Of a DNA stretch of 12,865 nucleotides, positions 5,095 through 10,874 are shown one piece after another; within the stretch, counting starts at the first letter, position 1, and each line of letters opens with the position of its first letter. The stretch is taken from the NCBI GenBank assembly GCA_035544395.1, contig DATKFM010000014.1, forward strand, positions 1 to 12,865. The letters are read 5' to 3'. Position numbers and translations under genes: made by a program. The stretch comes from DATKFM01 sp035544395 (GTDB lineage Bacteria; Pseudomonadota; Alphaproteobacteria; Dongiales; Dongiaceae). The notes under the pieces are model-generated. The model ran no database searches and was not told where the DNA came from. It worked only from the letters and a program-made list of their open reading frames with translations.

Positions 5095-6680
5095 GCCGCT
5101 CTCTCGTGCGGCAGATCATCTGAAGATTCGAACGGAAGGCGCAGGACGAAGGTGGTGCCGCCGGCTGGATTGCGCTCCACCGCCACCGAGCCGCGATGCT
5201 GCTGCAGGATCTGCCGCACCAGGGCCAGCCCCAGGCCGACGCCGAAATTCCGGGTGGTGAACAGGGGATCGAAAATCCGCGGCAGCACATCATCCGGAAT
5301 GCCCGGCCCCGTATCGGATACGGCGATTTCCACATGGCCGCCGGCCATGCCCGTGCGCACGACGATTTCCGCGGGAAGATCTTCCGGCCGCTGCCAATGC
5401 GGATCGTTCAGCGCCTGCACCGCGTTGGCGATCAGGTTGCCGACGGCGCGTTCCAGCCGCTCGCGGTCGAAGGTGAGGCGGGCGCCGCTGGCCAGTTGCG
5501 GCCGCAACAGGATGCCCTGGGGCAATTCCTGTTCGGCAAGGAATTCTCCGAGCCAGGCATCGACAATGGTGGCTTCCCGCATCAGGTCCTTGACCCGGGC
5601 GAAATCCAGGAGATCGCCGATGATGCCGACGCAGCGGTCGATGCTACGCTCCATGCGCTCCAGCGCACGCTCGACTCCGAGGCCTTTGTTCAGCGTCCGC
5701 TCCTTCACCGTGTAGATCGAGGCACGAACCACGCCCAGCGGATTGCGCAATTCATGGCTCACCGTGGCGGCCATGCTGCCCAGGCTGGCCAGACGCTCCT
5801 TGCGGCGCAGTCGCTCCTCGCTGTCGGCGAGCTGCCGCGTCATGTCGCCGAAGGAGGCGGCAAGTTCCTGCAGCTCCCGTGGGCCGGTGGCATTGATCGG
5901 CACGTCCAGCTCACCCCGGCCCACCCGGCGGGTGCCGTCGCGCAACTGGCGGATTGGATTGGCGATGCCGCGGGAGATGACATAGGCGGCGCCCAGGCCG
6001 ATCAGCAGCGCCAGCAAGGCGCCGATGGTGACGGCAGTCGTGGCGCTGCGCATGGCCTCCAGGACAGTCGCATTGCCGTTGGCTATCTCCACATCCTCGG
6101 CAGCCAAAGCTTCGCTGACGACATTCCGCAAATGCGCCGCCTGGTTCAGGAGCTGCCCCGTGAACTGGGCCGCGGCAACTTGGCTGTCGATTGTCGCCTG
6201 ATGTGGCATGGCCCGGGAGTCCGTCAGAATCTGCTGCGCAATCATGCGGAGCCGGCTCTTGAAGGCCGCGTCGGCCAGCGGCCCATCGCGATCGATGAGC
6301 GTATCGAGCGTGAACAAGGCGCTCTGCAGTTGCGCCTGTCCCTCTAGCAACTCGGCGCGGGCGAGCCGCAACTGTTGATTCAGAATCACGTTCTGCTGCG
6401 AGTCGCCGCCAAAATGGGGCTGCTGGCCGCTCAGCGACTGCGACACCTCCACCATGGCGGCATAGGATGCCGCCTGGACCAGGAATTGCGCCGAGGCGTT
6501 GAGGCTGTGCAGGGCATCGACCGACGGCAGCGAGTCCTGCCGCAGAGTCTCATAGCTCGCTTCGAGCTTGCGGCCCTGCACCCAGACCACGGCCAGCGCG
6601 AGGCCGATCATCAGCAATAGCGCGCCGAATCCCGCGAGGATCGCCGTGCGGACGCTGAACCGCTGCAATGCCCTTGCCAT
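5091..6680 (-). CDS. HAMP-containing membrane sensor histidine kinase (NtrB/ZraS-like catalytic core)
   Basis: 529 residues from ATG 6680. Transmembrane helix 1 is at about 14-35, followed by a mainly helical extracytoplasmic sensor (36-212) resembling a four-helix-bundle domain. Helix 2 is at about 213-235, then HAMP (236-288, with NPIRQLRDGTRRVGRGELDV) and a linker coil. The HisKA domain has LASLGSMAATVSHELRNPLG with His309. The ATPase domain has the N box NLIANAVQAL, G1 DTGPGI (456-461), the F box FDPLFTT (470-476) and a G2 box VGLGLALVRQ. The HELRNPL and FDPLFTT style is that of NtrB/ZraS-type kinases. The frame stays open to a TTG at 6842, but the added 54 residues are low in structure and lie over two inverted repeats, so I placed the start at the ATG before helix 1; GTG 6695 is an alternative. 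The 3' end overlaps the receiver gene by 4 nt. The signal is unknown. Confidence 0.92.
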   Translation of the reverse strand: MARALQRFSVRTAILAGFGALLLMIGLALAVVWVQGRKLEASYETLRQDSLPSVDALHSLNASAQFLVQAASYAAMVEVSQSLSGQQPHFGGDSQQNVILNQQLRLARAELLEGQAQLQSALFTLDTLIDRDGPLADAAFKSRLRMIAQQILTDSRAMPHQATIDSQVAAAQFTGQLLNQAAHLRNVVSEALAAEDVEIANGNATVLEAMRSATTAVTIGALLALLIGLGAAYVISRGIANPIRQLRDGTRRVGRGELDVPINATGPRELQELAASFGDMTRQLADSEERLRRKERLASLGSMAATVSHELRNPLGVVRASIYTVKERTLNKGLGVERALERMERSIDRCVGIIGDLLDFARVKDLMREATIVDAWLGEFLAEQELPQGILLRPQLASGARLTFDRERLERAVGNLIANAVQALNDPHWQRPEDLPAEIVVRTGMAGGHVEIAVSDTGPGIPDDVLPRIFDPLFTTRNFGVGLGLALVRQILQQHRGSVAVERNPAGGTTFVLRLPFESSDDLPHERAA

Positions 6681-6714
6681 CAGATTCGCCGGCACCTGTG
6701 GATCTCGCTCAATC

Positions 6715-6732
6715 GGGAAATGGGGGTTTCCC
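6715..6732. promoter_or_regulatory. Inverted repeat GGGAAA-N6-TTTCCC in kinase leader
   Basis: A perfect 6-bp dyad with a 6-nt G-rich spacer, 35-52 nt upstream of the kinase ATG on the minus strand. It would form a small hairpin in the 5' leader or serve as an operator. No other sign of function was seen. Confidence 0.3.
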
Positions 6733-6771
6733 CAGAAAACGCTTCTGGTTGCCGAAACTCCGTCCTGCGGT

Positions 6772-6802
6772 GGTTCAGGCGCCCTGTTGTCCTGCCTGAA
6801 CC
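6772..6802. promoter_or_regulatory. Perfect 9-bp inverted repeat upstream of sensor kinase
   Basis: GGTTCAGGC (6772-6780) and GCCTGAACC (6794-6802) are exact reverse complements separated by 13 nt. The dyad is 92-122 bp upstream of the kinase ATG at 6680. The half-site length and spacing suit a dimeric regulator, or a 5' leader hairpin. Pairing does not extend outward beyond the 9 bp. Confidence 0.45.
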
Positions 6803-6993
6803 CGCGGCCGGAAGTCCTCCGGATTGCCGAGATTTTTAGCAAACATCTGTAAATCGACCCCTAAAAGCTGCCATGACGAGGCCGTGATCGTCCTGGAAAC
6901 GACGTATCGGAGTGGGGATAAAGAACTATAGAATCAGTGGATTATAAGAACATGAGCTGCTGGTTTTTGGTGTACCGTATACATATAAACACC

Positions 6994-7809
6994 TCAGTTT
7001 TGGTCGAATCTTGCATCGCGCCAGGCCAGCGCCGCCTTGAGCCCATCCCGCCGGACAATCTCGTCGAATTCCCGCCCCTCCTGGGTGTCCATGGCCTCGA
7101 TCTGCACCTCCATCTCCATGCCCATGGTGAGGGCCTCGCGGAAGCCCATGATGTCCAGGCTGCGATTGATCGCCTGCTTCACCATGGCCACCTTCAGCCG
7201 GTCGTTGACGGCGATGTCCCGCGCCAGCCTGAGTGCGGCCTCGACATGTTCCCCCGCCGGCACGGCGCGGTTGATCAAGCCCCAGCTCAGCGCTTCGTCG
7301 GCGCCGATGCGGTCGAAGCCCGAGAGCAGCCATTCCTTCGCCTTCTTCGGTCCGGCCATCCAGGGCATCAGCAGCGCGACGATGCCGCTGCCGAACCGCA
7401 ACTCCGGCTCGCCAAAGCGCGCGGTGGCGTCGGCGATGGTGATGTCGCAGGCCATCGCCAGCTCGCAACCGGCGGCGATGGCCGCGCCATGGACGGCGGC
7501 GATGGTCGGCTTCGGGAAATGCCAGAACTGCATGATGAAGTCGAAATCCCGTTCGATCACCGGCCGCCATTCGGCGATGCCCGTCCGCTCGGCAGCCGCG
7601 CCGTCCTTCAGGTCGAAGCCGGAGCAGAAGCCGCGCCCGGCGCCTTGCAGCACCAGCACACGGATGCCGTCGTCCTTTTCCAGCGCCGACATCAACTCTT
7701 TCGTCTCATCGATCATCTGCCGGTTGATGGCATTGAGCCGTTCGGGACGGTTCAAGGTCATGATGCCGATGCCGCCGCGGTTCTCGAACTGGATGGTCTG
7801 ATGCTTCAT
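6994..7809 (-). CDS. Enoyl-CoA hydratase/isomerase (crotonase) family protein
   Basis: 271 residues, the usual length for a stand-alone crotonase. Landmarks: NRPERLNAI (20-28), oxyanion-hole segment GAGRGFCSGFDLKDG (56-70), PTIAAVHGAAIAAGCELAMA (101-120) and ARFGEPELRFG (130-140). Both acids of true hydratases are present 20 residues apart: Glu116 in GCEL and Glu136 in PEL. It likely hydrates a 2-enoyl-CoA thioester in the cytoplasm, as in fatty-acid or aromatic-acid degradation; the exact substrate is unknown, and some crotonases do isomerase or hydrolase reactions. The start at 7809 is well supported: GGGGAG (minus strand, 7820-7815) lies 5 nt before the ATG; a further in-frame ATG at 7839 is less likely. 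It is divergent from the permease operon with a 101-bp gap, so shared control is possible. Confidence 0.92.
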   Translation of the reverse strand: MKHQTIQFENRGGIGIMTLNRPERLNAINRQMIDETKELMSALEKDDGIRVLVLQGAGRGFCSGFDLKDGAAAERTGIAEWRPVIERDFDFIMQFWHFPKPTIAAVHGAAIAAGCELAMACDITIADATARFGEPELRFGSGIVALLMPWMAGPKKAKEWLLSGFDRIGADEALSWGLINRAVPAGEHVEAALRLARDIAVNDRLKVAMVKQAINRSLDIMGFREALTMGMEMEVQIEAMDTQEGREFDEIVRRDGLKAALAWRDARFDQN

Positions 7810-7814
7810 CGCTG

Positions 7815-7820
7815 CTCCCC
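7815..7820 (-). promoter_or_regulatory. Ribosome binding site of the crotonase gene
   Basis: The minus strand reads GGGGAG, 5 nt before the ATG at 7809-7807. It decides the start in favour of 7809 over the upstream in-frame ATG at 7839. Confidence 0.7.
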
Positions 7821-7910
7821 TGGGCGCCTTTGATGACACCGCTTTCCGCGCATACCCGGCATCCTTTCCGCGCCATCGTCAAGCGCCCGGCGACCGGCTA
7901 GTCTCGCGCC

Positions 7911-8831
7911 ATGTGGCTCGCCAATCTGGGCCTGCTTGCCGTGGCCTTTGCTTGGGGCTCGCAGATTCCCGTTCTGACCATCCTTCTCGCGCACTGGGAT
8001 CCCTATTTCCTGGCGGCGGCGCGCTATGTGCTGGCGGTGCCGGTCCTGCTGCTGATGCTGCGGCTGCTGGAGTCCCGGCATTACGATCTCAGCGGACTGG
8101 CCAGCGGCCGGGTGTGGATCCTCGGCACCGCGCTGGGTCTGTTCGTGCCGCTCTATACCCTGGGCATCGCCCATGCCGACCCGAACACCGCCGCCATCAT
8201 CGGCTCGATGGGACCGGTGATCGCGGGCCTTGTCGGCTGGATCGGCTTTCGCCTGCCCATCGAGCGCAGCCTGTGGCCCTCGATCGTCCTGGCGCTCGCC
8301 GGCGGCATCCTGGCGACCTACCGGCCGGAGCAGGCCGGCAGCGGCTTCGATATCCGCGGCGGCGAATTCCTGATCCTCCTGGGGGCGCTGTGCTGGAACT
8401 GGTATTCGCTGGCCGCCCAGCGCTGGCTGGGACATTGGTCCCAACTGAAGATCAGCGTCATCACCATGGTGCCCGCGGCGCTGGTATCCGCGGTGGTCTA
8501 TGGCGGCGCCGTCCTGCTGGGCGCAGCGCCTTGGCCGGTGCCGGCGCCCCGCGACGCGCTCGATGTCAGCCTGCTGCTGTGGATGACCGCCACCGCCGTG
8601 ATCCTGGGGCTGATCCTCTGGAACTACGGCGTTCTGCGGCTGGGCATCGTGATCAGCGCCTTCTATCTGAATTTCGTGCCGGTCTTCGCCATTCTGATCA
8701 TCAGCCTGCTGGGCACGCCGCCGAGCCTGATGCAATTGCTGGGCGGCCTGCTCGTGCTGATCGGCGTCCTGCAGTCGCAGCTTCGCCACTTGCCGGGCCG
8801 CCGGAAGGCCGGCGCAGCCGCCAAGGACTGA
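7911..8831 (+). CDS. EamA/DMT-superfamily permease, first of a tandem pair
   Basis: 306 residues, nearly all hydrophobic, in about ten membrane segments arranged as two EamA repeats. Family signs: FAWGSQIPVL near the N-terminus, WDPYFLAAARYVLAVPVLLL (29-48), YTLGIAHADPNTAAIIGSMG (82-101) and, at the second repeat, FDIRGGEFLILLGALCWNWY (146-165). It is an inner-membrane carrier for a small metabolite, often an exporter in this family; the substrate is unknown. The start at ATG 7911 begins directly at the first helix and has no strong ribosome site. The next permease starts 2 bp after its stop and is clearly homologous along the whole length, sharing GFDIRGGEF, WYSLAAQRWL and LLGTPP motifs. The pair thus arose by duplication and may act as a heterodimer. 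The crotonase gene is divergent upstream. Confidence 0.93.
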   Translation: MWLANLGLLAVAFAWGSQIPVLTILLAHWDPYFLAAARYVLAVPVLLLMLRLLESRHYDLSGLASGRVWILGTALGLFVPLYTLGIAHADPNTAAIIGSMGPVIAGLVGWIGFRLPIERSLWPSIVLALAGGILATYRPEQAGSGFDIRGGEFLILLGALCWNWYSLAAQRWLGHWSQLKISVITMVPAALVSAVVYGGAVLLGAAPWPVPAPRDALDVSLLLWMTATAVILGLILWNYGVLRLGIVISAFYLNFVPVFAILIISLLGTPPSLMQLLGGLLVLIGVLQSQLRHLPGRRKAGAAAKD

Positions 8832-8833
8832 TC

Positions 8834-9778
8834 ATGGCGCCCGCCAAATCCGGAGGCGGCAATTTCAGCCTGCTGTTTGTCGCCATCACCTGGGGCACGA
8901 TGATCCCCGGGCTCAATCTGCTGCTGCACAATTGGGATCCGTTCTTCCTGGCGTCGGCGCGCTATGCCTTCGCGGCGCCGATCTTGCTGCTGTTCCTGCT
9001 GCTGTTCGACAGCCACCGGCGCACGCCGGTGCACGTGCCGGCCTGGCGGCTCTGGCTCCTCGGCGCGATCGGCATCGGCAGCTTCGCGCCGCTGTTCACC
9101 CTCGGCGTCGCCCATGCCAATCCGGTGACGGCGGCGATCATCGTCTCCACCGGTCCGGCTGTCGGAGCGCTGGTCGCCTGGCTGTTCTTCCGCATTCCGC
9201 TGGATCCCGCGATGATCCCGGCGATTGTCCTGGCCATCCTCGGCTGCAGCCTTGCCACTTACAACCCGGCGGCGGCCGCCGGCGGCTTCGACATCCGCGG
9301 CGGCGAGTTCCTGATGATCCTCGGCTCGGTCTGCTGGTCCTGGTATTCGCTGGCGGCGCAGCGCTGGCTGCAGGGCTGGTCGCAGCTCCGCATCGCCGCC
9401 ATGACGACATCGACCGGCTCCGTGTTCACGATCGCGGTCTATGTCGTGGCCGGCCTGCTGGGCGCCGCCCATCTGCCACCGGCGCTGCCGTCATCCTGGC
9501 AGGACGCGGCGATCCTGGCCTGGATCGTGGTGGTGCTGGTGGCGATCGGCCTGGTTGCCTGGAATCATGGCGTCAACCGTTCCGGCATCGTGGTGGCGCT
9601 GATTTATCTGAATATGATGCCGGTGGTCGCCATCGCCATCACCGCGCTGCTCGGCACACCGCCGCGGCTGTTCCAGATCATCGGCGGCGCCCTGGTCATC
9701 GCGGGCGTGCTGCAATCCCAGCTCCGCCGATTGCGCGCATCAAAGAGGGCGGCTCTCCCTGGCGAGAATCAGGTCTAG
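8834..9778 (+). CDS. EamA/DMT-superfamily permease, second of a tandem pair
   Basis: 314 residues with about ten membrane helices. ATG 8834 is 2 bp after the TGA of the first permease, and AAGGA lies 7 nt before it within the first gene's 3' end, so the two are translationally linked. Features match its neighbour: ITWGTMIPGLNLLL, WDPFFLASARYAF (34-46), FTLGVAHANPVTAAII (88-103), GFDIRGGEFLMILGSVCWSW (151-170), then YSLAAQRWLQGWSQL and LLGTPPRLFQIIGGALVIAG. By eye it is clearly homologous to the first permease, but diverged, so the duplication is not recent. The same frame stays open back to 7913, but that upstream portion is only a shadow of the first permease and not part of this protein. 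Inner-membrane transporter; substrate unknown. The cupin gene follows after 39 bp. Confidence 0.93.
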   Translation: MAPAKSGGGNFSLLFVAITWGTMIPGLNLLLHNWDPFFLASARYAFAAPILLLFLLLFDSHRRTPVHVPAWRLWLLGAIGIGSFAPLFTLGVAHANPVTAAIIVSTGPAVGALVAWLFFRIPLDPAMIPAIVLAILGCSLATYNPAAAAGGFDIRGGEFLMILGSVCWSWYSLAAQRWLQGWSQLRIAAMTTSTGSVFTIAVYVVAGLLGAAHLPPALPSSWQDAAILAWIVVVLVAIGLVAWNHGVNRSGIVVALIYLNMMPVVAIAITALLGTPPRLFQIIGGALVIAGVLQSQLRRLRASKRAALPGENQV

Positions 9779-9817
9779 CCGATAGGCTTTCCCTCATCGT
9801 TCAACAGAGGGGTTCCC

Positions 9818-10177
9818 ATGGCCAAGCACATCCATTTCAAGCGCGGCAAGATCAAGTTCGACAAATATGGCGGCCCGCCGGGCAAGGCCTCCATCGCCCG
9901 CCTGATCACGCCCGACATCAGCAAGACCATGGGTGCGGGCATCGCCAAGTTTGACGGCTGCTCCATCGAATGGACGGTGCTCTACGACGAAGTCATCGTC
10001 GTGCTCGAGGGCAAATTCCGCCTGCGGCTGGGCAAAGGCTACCGCACCAAGCTGGAAGCCGAGCCCGGCGACGTCATCTGGCTGCCCGAAGGCACGCCAC
10101 TGAAGTATGAGGGCGACAAGGCGACAGTGTTCTACGGCCTCTATCCCGTCGACTGGCGGGCGAAGCATGGGATGTAA
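9818..10177 (+). CDS. Small EutQ-like cupin protein
   Basis: 119 residues, a single cupin barrel. The resemblance is to the EutQ/ethanolamine-utilisation cupin family: GAGIAKFDGCSIEWTVLYDE, then VIVVLEGKFRLRL (59-71) and EPGDVIWLPEGTPLKYEG (82-99). The classic His pair of cupin motif 1 is absent (the region reads SIEWTVLYDE), and so is the motif 2 His, so metal binding of the canonical kind is doubtful; Glu58 is retained. Full-length enterobacterial EutQ is longer, and no other eut gene is in view, so I do not use that gene name. The start has a strong site: GAGGGG ending 5 nt before ATG 9818. CCCTC at 9791-9795 could pair with GAGGG at 9807-9811 and mask it. It is third in the permease operon and may sense or process the transported compound, but this is inference. 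Confidence 0.85.
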   Translation: MAKHIHFKRGKIKFDKYGGPPGKASIARLITPDISKTMGAGIAKFDGCSIEWTVLYDEVIVVLEGKFRLRLGKGYRTKLEAEPGDVIWLPEGTPLKYEGDKATVFYGLYPVDWRAKHGM

Positions 10178-10192
10178 ACGCGTATCGGCTTG

Positions 10193-10245
10193 CCCCTCAC
10201 CCTTCCCTCTCCCCCACGCAGTGGGGGAGAGGGAAGGGTGAGGGG
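10193..10245. repeat. Perfect 25-bp palindromic hairpin, REP-like C/T-rich element
   Basis: The stem 10193-10217 is almost purely C and T and is exactly complementary to 10221-10245, leaving a 3-nt loop (GCA). The arm starts CCCCTCACCCTTCCC. Such CCCTCACCC-type hairpins are, from general knowledge, common dispersed intergenic elements in many proteobacterial genomes, usually downstream of genes. It begins 16 bp after the cupin stop and probably ends or stabilises that transcript. No T-run follows. Confidence 0.85.
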
Positions 10246-10289
10246 GTGTCGATTGAAAGCGCCATACATTCTGACATCCTGAAAAGCGA

Positions 10290-10322
10290 ACGCCTCGGAT
10301 CGAGGGATTTGATCCGAGGCGT
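10290..10322. terminator. 12-bp hairpin, likely bidirectional terminator
   Basis: ACGCCTCGGATC (10290-10301) pairs perfectly with GATCCGAGGCGT (10311-10322) over a 9-nt loop. On the + strand it is followed by CCATTTTC, and on the minus strand by TCGCTTTTC, so both sides have a short T-run. It lies between two convergent genes and fits a shared terminator for the permease-cupin operon and the exported-protein gene. Confidence 0.65.
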
Positions 10323-10346
10323 CCATTTTCACCCAACCTATCCGAA

Positions 10347-10376
10347 GTTGGACGCGATCCGTCGATCGCGTTCAGC
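10347..10376 (-). terminator. Hairpin just past the exported-protein gene
   Basis: ACGCGATC (10352-10359) and GATCGCGT (10364-10371) pair perfectly around the loop CGTC. With two G-U pairs the stem can extend to 13 bp (10347-10376). It lies 4 bp beyond the stop codon of the minus-strand gene, so it is most likely that gene's terminator or 3' stabiliser. No T-run was seen. Confidence 0.45.
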
Positions 10377-10380
10377 GCAT

Positions 10381-10788
10381 CTAGTTCATGACTTCCGGAA
10401 AGCGGACGATATGCTCGGTCTGATGTCCGCCGCCCACATTCAGGATGAACTCATTGCGGTAGGCGCTCTCGGCGACCGCCGCGATCCGGTACTTGTCCGG
10501 CGGGAGATTCACCAGCAGGAACGGCCCGTCGCACACCGTCTCGAACACCGGCTCGCCCTTGGCGTTCTCGATGCTGACGGCGATGTCGGAGAGGTAGTCG
10601 CCATTGCCGCCGGCGAACACCAGCTTCGCCGGATAGTTCATCCAGCGCGGATCGTTCTGGCTCTCATCGCCGACGCCTGCGCAAGCATAGTTGATCCCGT
10701 TGAAGGATTTTTCCTGATCTGCCGCCAGCGCCGCGCTCGACACAAGGGCCAGCAGTCCGGCACCGGCAAGATAAATTCCCGCTCGCAT
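10381..10788 (-). CDS. Small exported protein of unknown function, carboxypeptidase regulatory-like fold possible
   Basis: 135 residues. The start is ATG 10788, supported by AAGGAG 6 nt upstream; the open frame runs 5' to 10941 but overlaps the neighbouring gene and lacks coding character there. Residues 1-22 are a clear Sec signal peptide (MRAGIYLAGAGLLALVSSAA, then LA), with likely cleavage after ALA before Ala23-Asp24. The mature part is about 113 residues. It has two Cys (YACAG and ETVCDG), which could form a disulfide. It also contains the motif DGPFLLVNLPPDKYRIAAVA, typical of beta-sandwich domains of the carboxypeptidase regulatory or transthyretin-like type. I do not recognise a named family. 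It lies 86 bp downstream of the oxidoreductase gene on the same strand, but its own strong ribosome site and the gap leave co-transcription open. Confidence 0.8.
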   Translation of the reverse strand: MRAGIYLAGAGLLALVSSAALAADQEKSFNGINYACAGVGDESQNDPRWMNYPAKLVFAGGNGDYLSDIAVSIENAKGEPVFETVCDGPFLLVNLPPDKYRIAAVAESAYRNEFILNVGGGHQTEHIVRFPEVMN

Positions 10789-10874
10789 CGCAATCTCCTT
10801 CTTTGTTCGGAAAAGAGGATAGCTGGGCGCCGGCCGCTTTCTGTGGCCGCAACAAGGCGAAATTGGGGCCGAGG

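Larger units (their letters stand above)
6681..6993. other. Intergenic leader of the sensor kinase-receiver unit
   Basis: About 310 bp between the crotonase stop and the kinase ATG, both genes on the minus strand. It holds two perfect inverted repeats (6715-6732 and 6772-6802) and a lower-GC portion at 6905-6993. There, the minus strand reads TATAAT at 6946-6941, a possible -10, with no good -35 at 17 nt. A weak dyad, GGTGT (6969-6973) with ACACC (6989-6993), lies at the crotonase stop and might be its terminator. No small gene is supported. Confidence 0.5.

Noticed and set aside
5196..6347. 383-codon open frame on the + strand opposite the sensor kinase
   Set aside because: It is antisense to a complete kinase with all catalytic boxes; composition is that of a GC-driven shadow frame.
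6841..6846. Start of the sensor kinase at the TTG near 6842
   Set aside because: The extra 54 residues have no domain signal, contain two DNA inverted repeats, and precede a normal ATG that sits just before the first membrane helix.
7913..9778. A single 621-residue protein fusing upstream sequence to the second permease
   Set aside because: The first 307 residues are an out-of-frame reading of the first permease (Arg, Pro and Gly rich, no membrane helices). The second permease has its own ATG with AAGGA at 8834.
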